A stretch of DNA of 64,000 nucleotides from an uncultured Sulfitobacter sp. (GTDB taxonomy: Bacteria; Pseudomonadota; Alphaproteobacteria; Rhodobacterales; Rhodobacteraceae), in assembly GCA_938003685.1 (NCBI GenBank), contig CALKXT010000030.1, forward strand, positions 1 through 64,000, given 5' to 3'. The notes below the pieces were generated by a model. It was not told the origin of the DNA and ran no database searches. It was given only the letters and a program-made list of their open reading frames with translations. This document shows, in pieces, positions 1 to 9,113 of this stretch. The translations under genes and the position numbers were made by a program. Numbering within the stretch: the stretch's first letter is position 1; every line of letters begins with the position of its first letter.

Positions 1-1
1 G

Positions 2-400
2 CTGGCCTACGGCGCGAACTGCGGGACTGGCGCGTCTGACTTGTTGCGCACGGTTTTGGGCTTTAACGCCAAAGGCGGCCATCTGCCGATTGTCGCCAAA
101 GGCAATGCGGGCATCCCAAAATATGTTGAAGGCCACATTCACTATGATGGCACACCAGAATTGATGGGCGAATACGCCGTGATGGCACGCAACTGCGGTG
201 CAACAATCATCGGCGGCTGCTGTGGCACCATGCCAGAGCACCTTGTCGCAATGCGCGCTGCACTCGACACCCAGCCCAAAGGCGACGCGCCCTCATTGGA
301 CGAAATCGTGGCCGTCCTTGGTGCGTTTTCATCCGACAGCGACGGCACAGATGGCAAAGGACCGGTGCGCGCAGAACGCAAAGGACGCCGCCGGGGGTGA
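2..400 (+). CDS. Homocysteine S-methyltransferase family protein (C-terminal part, truncated by the window start)
   Basis: Frame 2 is open from the window edge: LAYGANCGTGASDLLRTV...GGCCGTMPEHLVAM; NC and GGCC are the zinc-binding Cys motifs of the family. Confidence 0.85.
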   Translation: MAYGANCGTGASDLLRTVLGFNAKGGHLPIVAKGNAGIPKYVEGHIHYDGTPELMGEYAVMARNCGATIIGGCCGTMPEHLVAMRAALDTQPKGDAPSLDEIVAVLGAFSSDSDGTDGKGPVRAERKGRRRG

Positions 401-423
401 CCTTCTTGGGCGACACGTCTGCC

Positions 424-897
424 ATGGATCTGCCAGATGTTCTAAATTGGCGTCGCTGGAATGATTTGATCAGCCTTTCAGGTCAGCCCAGCGAAACGCA
501 ATTGCAACAGATTGCAGATTTGGGTGTGTCCCATATCGTAAATCTGGGGCCACATGACAACAAAGGCGCGCTTGAAGATGAAGCCGCCTCTGTTGCAGCT
601 CTTGGTGTGGAATACGTCTATATTCCTGTAGATTTCGAGAACCCAACGGAAGCGGATTACGTAAGTTTTTGCACGACAATTGAGCGCCTCAAAGGCAAAA
701 CCATCCACGTCCATTGCATCTATAATGCCCGGGTTTCGGCGTTCTTTTATCGCTATGCCCAGTCTGGCAGTGGGTCAGAAGCTATCGCTTTTTCTTTGAT
801 GGATGGTATTTGGCGGCCCGGCGGGGTTTGGGCTGCGTTCATTGGCAACCAACAGGACCATGATAAGCCCAACAGATATGCAGGCTATGACTATTAA
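424..897 (+). CDS. Protein tyrosine phosphatase-like (dual-specificity phosphatase fold) protein
   Basis: LISLSGQPSETQLQQIADLGVSHIVNL... and IHVHCIYNARVSAFFYRY P-loop-like motif; start could also be upstream at 397. Confidence 0.7.
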   Translation: MDLPDVLNWRRWNDLISLSGQPSETQLQQIADLGVSHIVNLGPHDNKGALEDEAASVAALGVEYVYIPVDFENPTEADYVSFCTTIERLKGKTIHVHCIYNARVSAFFYRYAQSGSGSEAIAFSLMDGIWRPGGVWAAFIGNQQDHDKPNRYAGYDY

Positions 898-1084
898 GGC
901 TGCTTTGATTGCTGAACGTATGACACATTGCGCCTGATGCGCATCTCACCGGACAGTTTCAAACCCTATATATGTAGCAAAAACACAACTCATATTGTTA
1001 CCATAATTTGGCCCAAGTGACCTCCCAATGCGCCATCTATATTGAGCAAAATATTACTAAGTTCTATCAGGCAGGACCCACATT

Positions 1085-1663
1085 TTGGCATATCGCTTTC
1101 ATTACATATTTGCTGTTCTTGGCGTCTTTATCATTGGCGGCACTCTTTACCTTTGGGGGCAGCCGCTGATTTGCACCTGTGGCGAGGTGAAACTATGGGT
1201 TGGTTCCATTTTTGACAGTGGCAATTCCCAACACATCGCAGACTGGTACACCGCCAGCCATATTCTACACGGTGTGCTGATTGCACTGGTTGGTCGCTTG
1301 GTGTTTCCAACGGTTGGATATGGGGTTCTACTCCTCGTGGCGATCATAACGGGCATCGGGTGGGAAATTATTGAACATACCGATTTTGTACTCGACGCGT
1401 TTCGTGCCACCACGATCAATCAAGGATATCATGGTGATAGTGTTTTGAATGCGGTTGCAGATTATATCTGGATGTTGGGTGGCTTTTTCACAGCGTATTC
1501 ACTGCGCACCCCCATTGTCCTCGGCTTAGTTGCTGTACTTGAACTTTCCGCGGCCTTCATTGCACGTGATAGTCTGGCCCTCAGCACATTGATGTTGATC
1601 TATCCAATCGACAGCGTCGGTGCTTGGCAACAAGAGATCAATCCGCTTAGCAAATCCAACTAG
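1085..1663 (+). CDS. DUF2585 (UPF0314) family membrane protein
   Basis: Multi-TM protein; LICTCGEVKLWVGSIFDSGNSQHIADWYTASHILHG...GIGWEIIEHTDFVLDAFR resembles the family; apparent TTG start. Confidence 0.75.
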   Translation: MAYRFHYIFAVLGVFIIGGTLYLWGQPLICTCGEVKLWVGSIFDSGNSQHIADWYTASHILHGVLIALVGRLVFPTVGYGVLLLVAIITGIGWEIIEHTDFVLDAFRATTINQGYHGDSVLNAVADYIWMLGGFFTAYSLRTPIVLGLVAVLELSAAFIARDSLALSTLMLIYPIDSVGAWQQEINPLSKSN

Positions 1664-1690
1664 TCCCAAAAGCAACACATCTAGGCACCC

Positions 1691-2767
1691 TCACAAAAAT
1701 GACATCTGCCGCCCCACATCCAACGGCGCGCGAAACAAATCGCGCCGCATTGGTGGGGCTTTGCGCCCCAACCCCAGTCGCTTTACTGCGACCTGAAAGC
1801 GTTGCGCCACGATATCCGCATAAGGCCCCTCGCCCCGCATGCGGCGGTGCCATGTCGCGTCATATGCGCGGCCGCCATGCATTTCGCGTAACCGTGACAT
1901 GATGCGCTCCGCGCGATCCGGGAAATGATCAGCTAACCACTCTTGGACCAGTGGCGACACCTCGCGTGGCAAGCGCAGCATAATCCAACTGGCATGTCGC
2001 GCGCCTGCATCTCGACCTGCCGCAAGAATCGATTCCATTTCGGGGTCCGTTAGCGCCGGGATCATCGGGGATGCCATGACCCGCACAGGGATCCCTGCCC
2101 CTGCCAAAGTGCGGATCACCTGTAAACGTCTTTGCGGGGCTGGTGCGCGGGGTTCCATCAGGCGACTTAGCTTTGCATCCAGCGTGGTGACAGAAATGCC
2201 CACACGCACCAATCCACGCCGTGCCATATCGCCTAAGATATCAATATCACGCTCAATCAAACTACCCTTTGTGACAATCGCCACAGGGTGGCCCGCATCT
2301 GACAAAACCTGCAAACATCCGCGCATGATTTCGTGCTTTTTTTCGATCGGTTGATACGGGTCCGTGTTGGTGCCAATCGCAATTGGTGCCACTTTGTATT
2401 TCTTTGCGGCCAACTCGCGCTTCAAAACCTCAGGCGCTTCTGGGCGCGCAATAAGTCGCGTTTCAAAATCTAGACCGGGTGACAGACCAAGGTAGGCATG
2501 GCTTGGCCGTGCAAAACAATACACACAACCATGTTCACACCCCCGATACGGGTTGATCGACCGATCAAAGGGCAAATCCGGGGATTTGATGTAATTAATG
2601 ACAGAGCGCGGCACCTCAATATCGGTCTGCGTGCGCAACACAGGCAGAACATCGTCCCGGGCCCAACCATCATCAACGACTTCACGTTGATGTGCCTCAA
2701 ATCGACCCACATGATTGCTGCCAGCGGCCCGCCCCAACACCCGAAACCGTTGATTTTCATTATCCAT
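1691..2767 (-). CDS. PA0069-type radical SAM protein
   Basis: NPYRGCEHGCVYCFARPSHAYLGLSPGLDFETRL contains the CxxxCxxC cluster motif. Confidence 0.88.
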   Translation of the reverse strand: MDNENQRFRVLGRAAGSNHVGRFEAHQREVVDDGWARDDVLPVLRTQTDIEVPRSVINYIKSPDLPFDRSINPYRGCEHGCVYCFARPSHAYLGLSPGLDFETRLIARPEAPEVLKRELAAKKYKVAPIAIGTNTDPYQPIEKKHEIMRGCLQVLSDAGHPVAIVTKGSLIERDIDILGDMARRGLVRVGISVTTLDAKLSRLMEPRAPAPQRRLQVIRTLAGAGIPVRVMASPMIPALTDPEMESILAAGRDAGARHASWIMLRLPREVSPLVQEWLADHFPDRAERIMSRLREMHGGRAYDATWHRRMRGEGPYADIVAQRFQVAVKRLGLGRKAPPMRRDLFRAPLDVGRQMSFL

Positions 2768-2984
2768 TCATAAATATTAGAACAAATAAGGAACATCATC
2801 AAGCAAAAGCCGCTAATCCCTTGTCGGCATGGCTCTTTTCGCTGTACCATTTTATTTAATGAGGTCGCTCAATATCCTGACCATGTCGCAAAATGTGCAC
2901 CAATTTGCGTCGTAATGTGACAAAAGAACGCAAGTGCCCTGCACCTGCCCAACAACCTGCAATACTACGGCAGAAGGAAATAAC

Positions 2985-3686
2985 ATGTCCGACGAAGAAG
3001 AAATCATCCTGTCTGAACTCGACGACGAAGAACTTGTTCAACAGATGTTTGACGACCTTTACGATGGCCTCAAGGAAGAGATCGAAGAAGGTGTGAATAT
3101 CCTACTGGAACGCAAGTGGGCACCTTACGACGTACTGACCAAAGCACTTGTTGGTGGCATGACAATTGTTGGCGCTGATTTCCGCGACGGTATCTTGTTT
3201 GTGCCAGAAGTTCTGTTGGCTGCAAACGCGATGAAGGGCGGCATGGCCATCCTCAAGCCGCTGTTGGCTGAAACTGGCGCACCACGTGTCGGCAAGATGG
3301 TGATTGGCACGGTAAAAGGTGACATCCACGACATTGGCAAAAACCTTGTCGGCATGATGATGGAAGGTGCCGGTTTCGAAGTTGTTGACCTTGGCATCAA
3401 CAACGCGGTTGAGAAATACCTCGAAGCGCTGGATACTGAAGGCGCTGACATTCTTGGCATGTCCGCCCTGCTGACCACCACGATGCCCTATATGAAGGTC
3501 GTGATCGACACGATGGTTGAACAGGGCATTCGCGATGATTTCATCGTTCTGGTTGGCGGCGCACCTTTGAACGAAGAATTTGGCAAAGCCATTGGTGCAG
3601 ACGCCTATTGCCGCGATGCCGCTGTGGCGGTTGAAACGGCAAAGGAATGGATGGCGCGCAAGCACAACAGTGCTAAAACCGCCTGA
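2985..3686 (+). CDS. Corrinoid (cobalamin)-binding methyltransferase protein, MetH/MtbC-like B12 module
   Basis: MSDEEEIILSELDDEELVQQMF...GTVKGDIHDIGKNLVGMMMEGAGFEVVDLG with the DxHxxG B12-binding motif; internal ATG at 2985 preferred over the upstream ORF start. Confidence 0.92.
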   Translation: MSDEEEIILSELDDEELVQQMFDDLYDGLKEEIEEGVNILLERKWAPYDVLTKALVGGMTIVGADFRDGILFVPEVLLAANAMKGGMAILKPLLAETGAPRVGKMVIGTVKGDIHDIGKNLVGMMMEGAGFEVVDLGINNAVEKYLEALDTEGADILGMSALLTTTMPYMKVVIDTMVEQGIRDDFIVLVGGAPLNEEFGKAIGADAYCRDAAVAVETAKEWMARKHNSAKTA

Positions 3687-3710
3687 TATTTGTGATGACA
3701 GACTAACATC

Positions 3711-3740
3711 AAAGGCCCGGCGGCAACGCGGGGCCTTTTT
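3711..3740 (+). terminator. Rho-independent terminator after the corrinoid protein gene
   Basis: aaaggcccggcggcaacgcggggccttttt inverted repeat plus T-run. Confidence 0.75.
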
Positions 3741-3784
3741 TATGCCCTACAACGCACCTATCTTGAGGACCAAAGGAATATGAA

Positions 3785-3940
3785 ATGCCGTTTCAACGCT
3801 TTGCTATTCTCATTATCGCGGTCATCTTTGCGGCTGGCGCAACTGTCTGGCTGTTCACGCTGGGTGGACCCGGCCTAATGGTCGCTGCGATACCTGCCCT
3901 ACTGATCGCGGCGTTTGCGATAAGAGTTCTAAGAAAATGA
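3785..3940 (+). CDS. Small hydrophobic (membrane) protein, 51 aa
   Basis: MPFQRFAILIIAVIFAAGATVWLFTLGGPGLMVAAIPALLIAAFAIRVLRK; the stop overlaps the next ATG (ATGA at 3937). Confidence 0.6.
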   Translation: MPFQRFAILIIAVIFAAGATVWLFTLGGPGLMVAAIPALLIAAFAIRVLRK

Positions 3941-4572
3941 CTCATGAACCTGATACTTTGGCCGACGAGGGCCTGCCGCTTGACCTAACAAAAGGTCGTA
4001 TTCTTTTGATTGCATGTGGCGCGCTCGCGCGCGAAATTCTGGCGCTGAACAAAGCCAACGGTTGGGATCACCTACATCTGCATTGCCTGCCCGCGAACCT
4101 TCACCATTACCCAGACAAAATCGTGCCTGCCGTCGAAAAAATGGTCGCAGAAAGACGTAATGATTTTGACGATATATTCGTGGTTTATGCGGACTGTGGC
4201 ACTGGTGGTCTGCTAGAGGCAGCGTGCGACAGGTTGGGTGTCAAAATGATCGCAGGGCCACATTGCTATAGTTTCTTTGAAGGCAACGACGCCTTTGCCG
4301 ACCTTGGCGAAATGACTGCGTTTTACCTGACCGATTTCTCTGTGCGCCAGTTCAACGCCTTTATCGTGAAACCACTGGGCCTAGATCGTCACCCGGACCT
4401 GCGGGACATGTACTTTGGGAACTATGAAAAAGTTGTCTATCAGGCGCAACTGGACGACCCTGAACTCACTGCAAAGGCCCAAGAGTGTGCCGACATCCTC
4501 GGCCTCCCCCTAGAACGACGCTTCACAGGCTACGGTGATCTTGCCACCACATTGGCGACACTGCCCCACTGA
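3937..4572 (+). CDS. DUF1638 domain-containing protein
   Basis: RILLIACGALAREILALNKANGWDHLHLHCLPANLHHYPDKI...VYADCGTGGLLEAACDRLGVKMIAGPHCYSFFEG. Confidence 0.85.
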   Translation: MTHEPDTLADEGLPLDLTKGRILLIACGALAREILALNKANGWDHLHLHCLPANLHHYPDKIVPAVEKMVAERRNDFDDIFVVYADCGTGGLLEAACDRLGVKMIAGPHCYSFFEGNDAFADLGEMTAFYLTDFSVRQFNAFIVKPLGLDRHPDLRDMYFGNYEKVVYQAQLDDPELTAKAQECADILGLPLERRFTGYGDLATTLATLPH

Positions 4573-4594
4573 CCTCTTTTTGGCCTTAAATATT

Positions 4595-4620
4595 CCCGGG
4601 GTCTGGGGCAGAGCCCCAGG
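4595..4620. repeat. GC-rich intergenic hairpin (copy 1), possible bidirectional terminator
   Basis: ccggggtctggggcagagccccagg; CTGGGGC-aga-GCCCCAG stem between convergent genes; a related element is at 20268-20295. Confidence 0.6.
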
Positions 4621-5031
4621 TCAACCAACCTGCACCGCTGTCTCATTGATCCGCTCAATCATCGCACGCAGACCGTTAGAACGCTGCGCCGAGAGATGAT
4701 CATTCAACCCCAAACGCCCCATTTCCGCGCGCGCATCCACAGCCAGAACATCCGCTGGGGACAACCCGTTATAAAGCGTCCGCAAAACAGCAATCAGGCC
4801 AGACACGATCATCGCGTCACTTGCGCCATCAAAATGCAGTTTATCGTCTTCAAACTGCGCATGCAGCCAGACCTGACTGGCACAGCCATCAACTTTGGTT
4901 GCAGGCACACACAAGGCTTGCGCTAAAGGTTCCATCGCTTTGCCCTGATCGATGACATGGCGATAGCGATCTTCCCAATCGTCCAGAAATTCAAAATCTT
5001 CAACAAGCTCTTCAAAGGCAGGCGTGGCCAT
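4621..5031 (-). CDS. sufE: SufE family protein
   Basis: MATPAFEELVEDFEFLDDWEDRYRHVIDQGK...KVDGCASQVWL with the SufE active-site Cys motif GCxSxVW. Confidence 0.92.
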   Translation of the reverse strand: MATPAFEELVEDFEFLDDWEDRYRHVIDQGKAMEPLAQALCVPATKVDGCASQVWLHAQFEDDKLHFDGASDAMIVSGLIAVLRTLYNGLSPADVLAVDARAEMGRLGLNDHLSAQRSNGLRAMIERINETAVQVG

Positions 5032-5161
5032 CAAACATAGGTCCTTGGGATGGTTTTTACATGTCTCAGAGGTAGGAGCAGCGCAACCAAAGGTCCACCC
5101 CCTTCCCAACGCGCAATTGATAGGGTAGTCAAAAGGCAGTGAATTTTCTCGGGCGGACACC

Positions 5162-5683
5162 ATGCGCAAGACCCTTTCTATTCTTTTGATATCGACACTC
5201 ACGCTGACCGCTTGCGGTACAGTACGCGAAAGCAAAATCAACCCGTTTAATTGGTTTGGACAATCTCGCTCTGAGGCGATTCAACCAAAGAAAAACACCA
5301 ATCCACTGATTCCTGAAAAAAGTGGTGGTATCTTTGCGGGCCTGCGCGCCCAAGACGCCATCTATGAGGGCCGCCCTTTTGAGCAAATTACCAACCTGAC
5401 CATCGAGCGTATTCCAGGTGGGGCAATCATCCGCGCTACAGGTTTGGCTGCACGGCAAGGGTATTATTCAGTGCAACTTACCGCTGAAAATGAAGATGAA
5501 TTACCTGTAGACGGCGTGTTGACCTATCGCCTTGAAGGGCGTCGCCCAAGCGAAAATACGAACGTGGGTACAAAACCAACACGTGAAGTGACCGCGGCTC
5601 GCCGCCTGACAGATCAGGAATTGCGCGGTGTGCGCAGCATCCGCGTTGAGGGGCAATTAAACGCATTGGTCAGCCGCCGCTAA
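5162..5683 (+). CDS. Putative lipoprotein
   Basis: MRKTLSILLISTLTLTACGTV signal peptide with LTAC lipobox. Confidence 0.75.
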   Translation: MRKTLSILLISTLTLTACGTVRESKINPFNWFGQSRSEAIQPKKNTNPLIPEKSGGIFAGLRAQDAIYEGRPFEQITNLTIERIPGGAIIRATGLAARQGYYSVQLTAENEDELPVDGVLTYRLEGRRPSENTNVGTKPTREVTAARRLTDQELRGVRSIRVEGQLNALVSRR

Positions 5684-5702
5684 GCGACTAACCAAAATTA
5701 AA

Positions 5703-6053
5703 TCACGCCTTTGCGGCAGTGATAATAATCTCAACAGTGAATTCCGGCTTGGCCAGTTTGGCCTCGCCACACGCGCGCGCAGGCGCGTGACCTTCTGCCA
5801 CCCATGCATCCCAAACGCCGTTCATTTCAGCAAAATCTTTCATGTCATCCAACCAGATGACCGCCTGCAAGATACGAGTTTTGTTTGACCCGACTTCAGC
5901 CAGCAATGCATCAATCTGATCTAGACAGTCTTGCGTTTGTTGGGCCACGCTTGCACCCGCTGTACCAACTTGGCCCGCCAAATAGATCGTATTGCCATGT
6001 TCAACAATCTGACTCATGCGCTGATTTGTATGGTGGCGCTGGATATCGCTCAT
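5703..6053 (-). CDS. RidA/YjgF family protein
   Basis: GNTIYLAGQVGTAGASVAQQTQDCLDQIDALLAEVGS...ACGEAKLAKPEFTVEIIITAAKA. Confidence 0.9.
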   Translation of the reverse strand: MSDIQRHHTNQRMSQIVEHGNTIYLAGQVGTAGASVAQQTQDCLDQIDALLAEVGSNKTRILQAVIWLDDMKDFAEMNGVWDAWVAEGHAPARACGEAKLAKPEFTVEIIITAAKA

Positions 6054-6086
6054 TTGGGTATCTCCTATAAATCAGATGGTTGCAGG

Positions 6087-7244
6087 CTAAACCTCAACCA
6101 CTTTCACATCACTTCCCATTGCTGTCAGGGCAATTTTACCCTCGCACAGCCGCAATGCATCATTGCCAAACACCTCTAACCGCCAACCTTTCATTGCTGG
6201 CACATCCCGCAGACCAGCGGCGATACCATCCAGATCAGCAGCAGGCGCAATCAGTTTCGCTGCAACACCCGCAGATTCGGTTTTCGCTTTCAGCAGCACG
6301 CGCAGCAGATCAGCCAGTGCCGGATTCACTTGTAGCTTTTCACGGCTGCGATCAGGTTGCGGCATATCACCCGGTTTGCAGGCAACGCCAACTTTGATCC
6401 CGCGCAAGATGCCTTCAGCGATGTCGCCCTTGCGCGCATCACGCAACAAAAGGCGCGCACGGCTCAATTCTTCCATCGTACTTGGCTTCAAGCTTGCAAG
6501 TTCAACCAATGCGTCGTCTTTGTACACACGGTTGCGCGGGATATTGCGGGTTTGCGCGTATTCTTCACGAAACGCCGCCAATTCACGCACAATCGCAAGG
6601 AATTTTCCTGAACTGGTCCGGGTTTTCACCCGTTTCCACGCATTACGAGGCGCGGTGATATAGGTGTCAGGGTTGGTTAGAACTTCCAGCTCTTCCGCAA
6701 CCCAGCGGCCACGACCGCTTTTCTCAAGCTCAGCCGCCAGAAATTCATAGACTTGGCGCAGATGCGTCACATCAGCCAGCGCATAGGTCTTTTGCGCATC
6801 ACTCAAAGGACGACGCGACCAATCTGTGAAACGTGACGTCTTATCAACACCTTCTCTCACAATTTTGCGCACCAAAGTTTCATAGCCGACTTGCTCACCA
6901 AAGCCGCAGACCATCGCCGCAACTTGGGTGTCAAACAAGGGTTCCGGGAACACCTTGGCATCAACAAAAAATATCTCAAGATCTTGGCGCGCAGCGTGGA
7001 ATACTTTGACCACCGACGTGTCGCGAAACAGATCATAGAGTGGCTCAAGCGAAATCCCATCGGCCAATGGATCAACCAATACCGCACCAGAATCATCCGT
7101 GCCTGGCATTGCAAGCTGCACAAGGCAGAGCTTGGAATAATAGGTCCGTTCGCGCAGGAATTCGGTATCTACAGTGACGTAATCATGCCCCGCAGCCTCA
7201 GTGCAATAGGCGGCAAGATCGGCGGTTGTTGTGATGGTTTTCAT
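6087..7244 (-). CDS. rnd: Ribonuclease D
   Basis: DYVTVDTEFLRERTYYSKLCLVQLA DEDD exonuclease motif plus HRDC-like C-terminus; 385 aa. Confidence 0.93.
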   Translation of the reverse strand: MKTITTTADLAAYCTEAAGHDYVTVDTEFLRERTYYSKLCLVQLAMPGTDDSGAVLVDPLADGISLEPLYDLFRDTSVVKVFHAARQDLEIFFVDAKVFPEPLFDTQVAAMVCGFGEQVGYETLVRKIVREGVDKTSRFTDWSRRPLSDAQKTYALADVTHLRQVYEFLAAELEKSGRGRWVAEELEVLTNPDTYITAPRNAWKRVKTRTSSGKFLAIVRELAAFREEYAQTRNIPRNRVYKDDALVELASLKPSTMEELSRARLLLRDARKGDIAEGILRGIKVGVACKPGDMPQPDRSREKLQVNPALADLLRVLLKAKTESAGVAAKLIAPAADLDGIAAGLRDVPAMKGWRLEVFGNDALRLCEGKIALTAMGSDVKVVEV

Positions 7245-7321
7245 GAACAGACTTTGTGTTGAGACAGGACAGGCAGGGCCAATTTATAAAGAGGTATAGG
7301 AACCTGTTCGATTTGACCAGA

Positions 7322-7921
7322 TCAGCCCTGCAAGAAGTATGGATCGCGCAGCCCAGAAGCAAACCGGCGCAGTACAGCCGGATACAACCGATGCTCTTGC
7401 ACCAAGACACGATCGGCCAAGGTATCAGGTGTATCACCTGCATGTACGGCAATAGTCGCTTGTCCCAAGATCGGTCCATCATCCAGCGCTGCAGTTACTT
7501 CATGGACGGTGCAACCATGTTCGCTATCCCCGGCCTCTAACGCGCGGGCATGGGTATGCAGCCCTTTGTATTTGGGTAAGAGCGAGGGGTGGATATTGAT
7601 CATCCGCCCGGCCCACGCATCGGTAAAACCACCCGTTAATTTGCGCATAAACCCTGCAAGGCAGATGATATCAGGTACATGAGGTGCCAAAGCCGCGCTC
7701 AGCGCCGCCTCAAACGTAGGGCGGTCTGAACCATATGGGCGGTGGTCCACAACAACCGTCGCGATCCCCTGCCCTTTGGCCCAAGCAATGCCACCTGCGT
7801 CTGCGTTGTTGGATACGACCACACAGGGATGTGCCGGATGATCACCGATCATCATATCCGCCACCAATGCGCGCATGTTCGATCCACCGCCAGAGACAAA
7901 GATCGCGACCCGTTTTGTCAA
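7322..7921 (-). CDS. purN: Phosphoribosylglycinamide formyltransferase
   Basis: [16 protein letters not shown]...[39 protein letters not shown]. Confidence 0.95.
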   Translation of the reverse strand: MTKRVAIFVSGGGSNMRALVADMMIGDHPAHPCVVVSNNADAGGIAWAKGQGIATVVVDHRPYGSDRPTFEAALSAALAPHVPDIICLAGFMRKLTGGFTDAWAGRMINIHPSLLPKYKGLHTHARALEAGDSEHGCTVHEVTAALDDGPILGQATIAVHAGDTPDTLADRVLVQEHRLYPAVLRRFASGLRDPYFLQG

Positions 7922-8964
7922 AGCAGCGACCCGGTATAAGAAACCCCGTTATCGGTTGTGATCTGGCCAATTTCGATTGCAGCATGACCATCTGTTGCAA
8001 AAGCTGCCTTGGCCGCTTCAACCTTATCCGCAGGAACCACAGCAATCATGCCCAATCCCGCGTTAAACGTCTTGAGCAATTCAGCTTCAGCCATACCGCC
8101 TTGTGCGGCCAACCATTTGAATACAGGCGGTAAATCCCACGACCCCAGATCAATCTGCGCGCCCATACCTTCGGGCAACACACGCGGCAGGTTTTCGGTC
8201 AAACCACCACCGGTAATATGGGCCAAGGCATTCACACAATCACCCCGTAATGCAGCAACAGCACCTTTGACATAAAGTTTGGTAGGCGTCAGCAGCGCCT
8301 CACCCAAGGTGCCTTCCCCAAACGGGCTGGCATCACCCCAACCAAGGCCACTGACCTCAACAATCTTGCGCACAAGGCTGTAGCCATTTGAATGTACACC
8401 GTCACTTGGCAGGCCCAATAGCACATCACCAACCGCCACATCGCGTGGCAATTCAGTGCCGCGTTCCATCGCACCAACCGAGAAACCGGCCAGATCAAAG
8501 TCACCCGCGTGGTACATCCCCGGCATTTCTGCTGTTTCGCCACCGATCAACGCACAACCGGACTGCGCACAGCCTTCTGCAATGCCTTCGATGATCCGCG
8601 CGGCTTGATCCAATTCAAGCTTGCCCGTTGCGAAGTAATCAAGAAAAAACAAAGGCTCCGCCCCTTGGCAGACCAGATCATTCACGCACATCGCAACCAG
8701 ATCAATACCAATGCTATCGACATTGCCCGTATCAATCGCGATCCGCAGCTTGGTACCGACACCGTCCGTGGCTGCAACCAGTACCGGATCCGTAAACCCT
8801 GCCCCTTTGAGATCAAACAACGCGCCAAAGCCACCCAATCCCGACATCACCCCGGGCCGCGCTGTGCGCTTGGCCGCAGGTTTGATGCGTTCAACCAGCG
8901 CGTTGCCCGCGTCAATATCAACGCCTGCGTCTGCGTATGTGATGCCGTTCTTTGTCATGCTCAA
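7918..8964 (-). CDS. purM: Phosphoribosylformylglycinamidine cyclo-ligase
   Basis: [26 protein letters not shown]...[18 protein letters not shown]; overlaps purN by 4 nt. Confidence 0.96.
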   Translation of the reverse strand: MSMTKNGITYADAGVDIDAGNALVERIKPAAKRTARPGVMSGLGGFGALFDLKGAGFTDPVLVAATDGVGTKLRIAIDTGNVDSIGIDLVAMCVNDLVCQGAEPLFFLDYFATGKLELDQAARIIEGIAEGCAQSGCALIGGETAEMPGMYHAGDFDLAGFSVGAMERGTELPRDVAVGDVLLGLPSDGVHSNGYSLVRKIVEVSGLGWGDASPFGEGTLGEALLTPTKLYVKGAVAALRGDCVNALAHITGGGLTENLPRVLPEGMGAQIDLGSWDLPPVFKWLAAQGGMAEAELLKTFNAGLGMIAVVPADKVEAAKAAFATDGHAAIEIGQITTDNGVSYTGSLL

Positions 8965-9051
8965 TCCCCGATGTTCAGACGATGACGCCGCGATACCCTA
9001 TCAATCCAAACCAAGCAACCACCGCAAGACGATGAGCGATTGGAGAGTAAA

Positions 9052-9075
9052 AAAAGGGGCCATATGGCCCCTTTT
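9052..9075 (-). terminator. Palindromic terminator downstream of the OmpA-domain gene
   Basis: Perfect 24-bp palindrome aaaaggggccatatggcccctttt, with an extra T-run on the minus strand. Confidence 0.75.
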
Positions 9076-9113
9076 GATAGATCATATTACAGTGACGCCC
9101 CTAACCCTTCAGA

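Noticed and set aside
3102-3665. 187-aa minus-strand ORF
   Set aside because: Antisense to the strongly supported corrinoid protein; no family motif.
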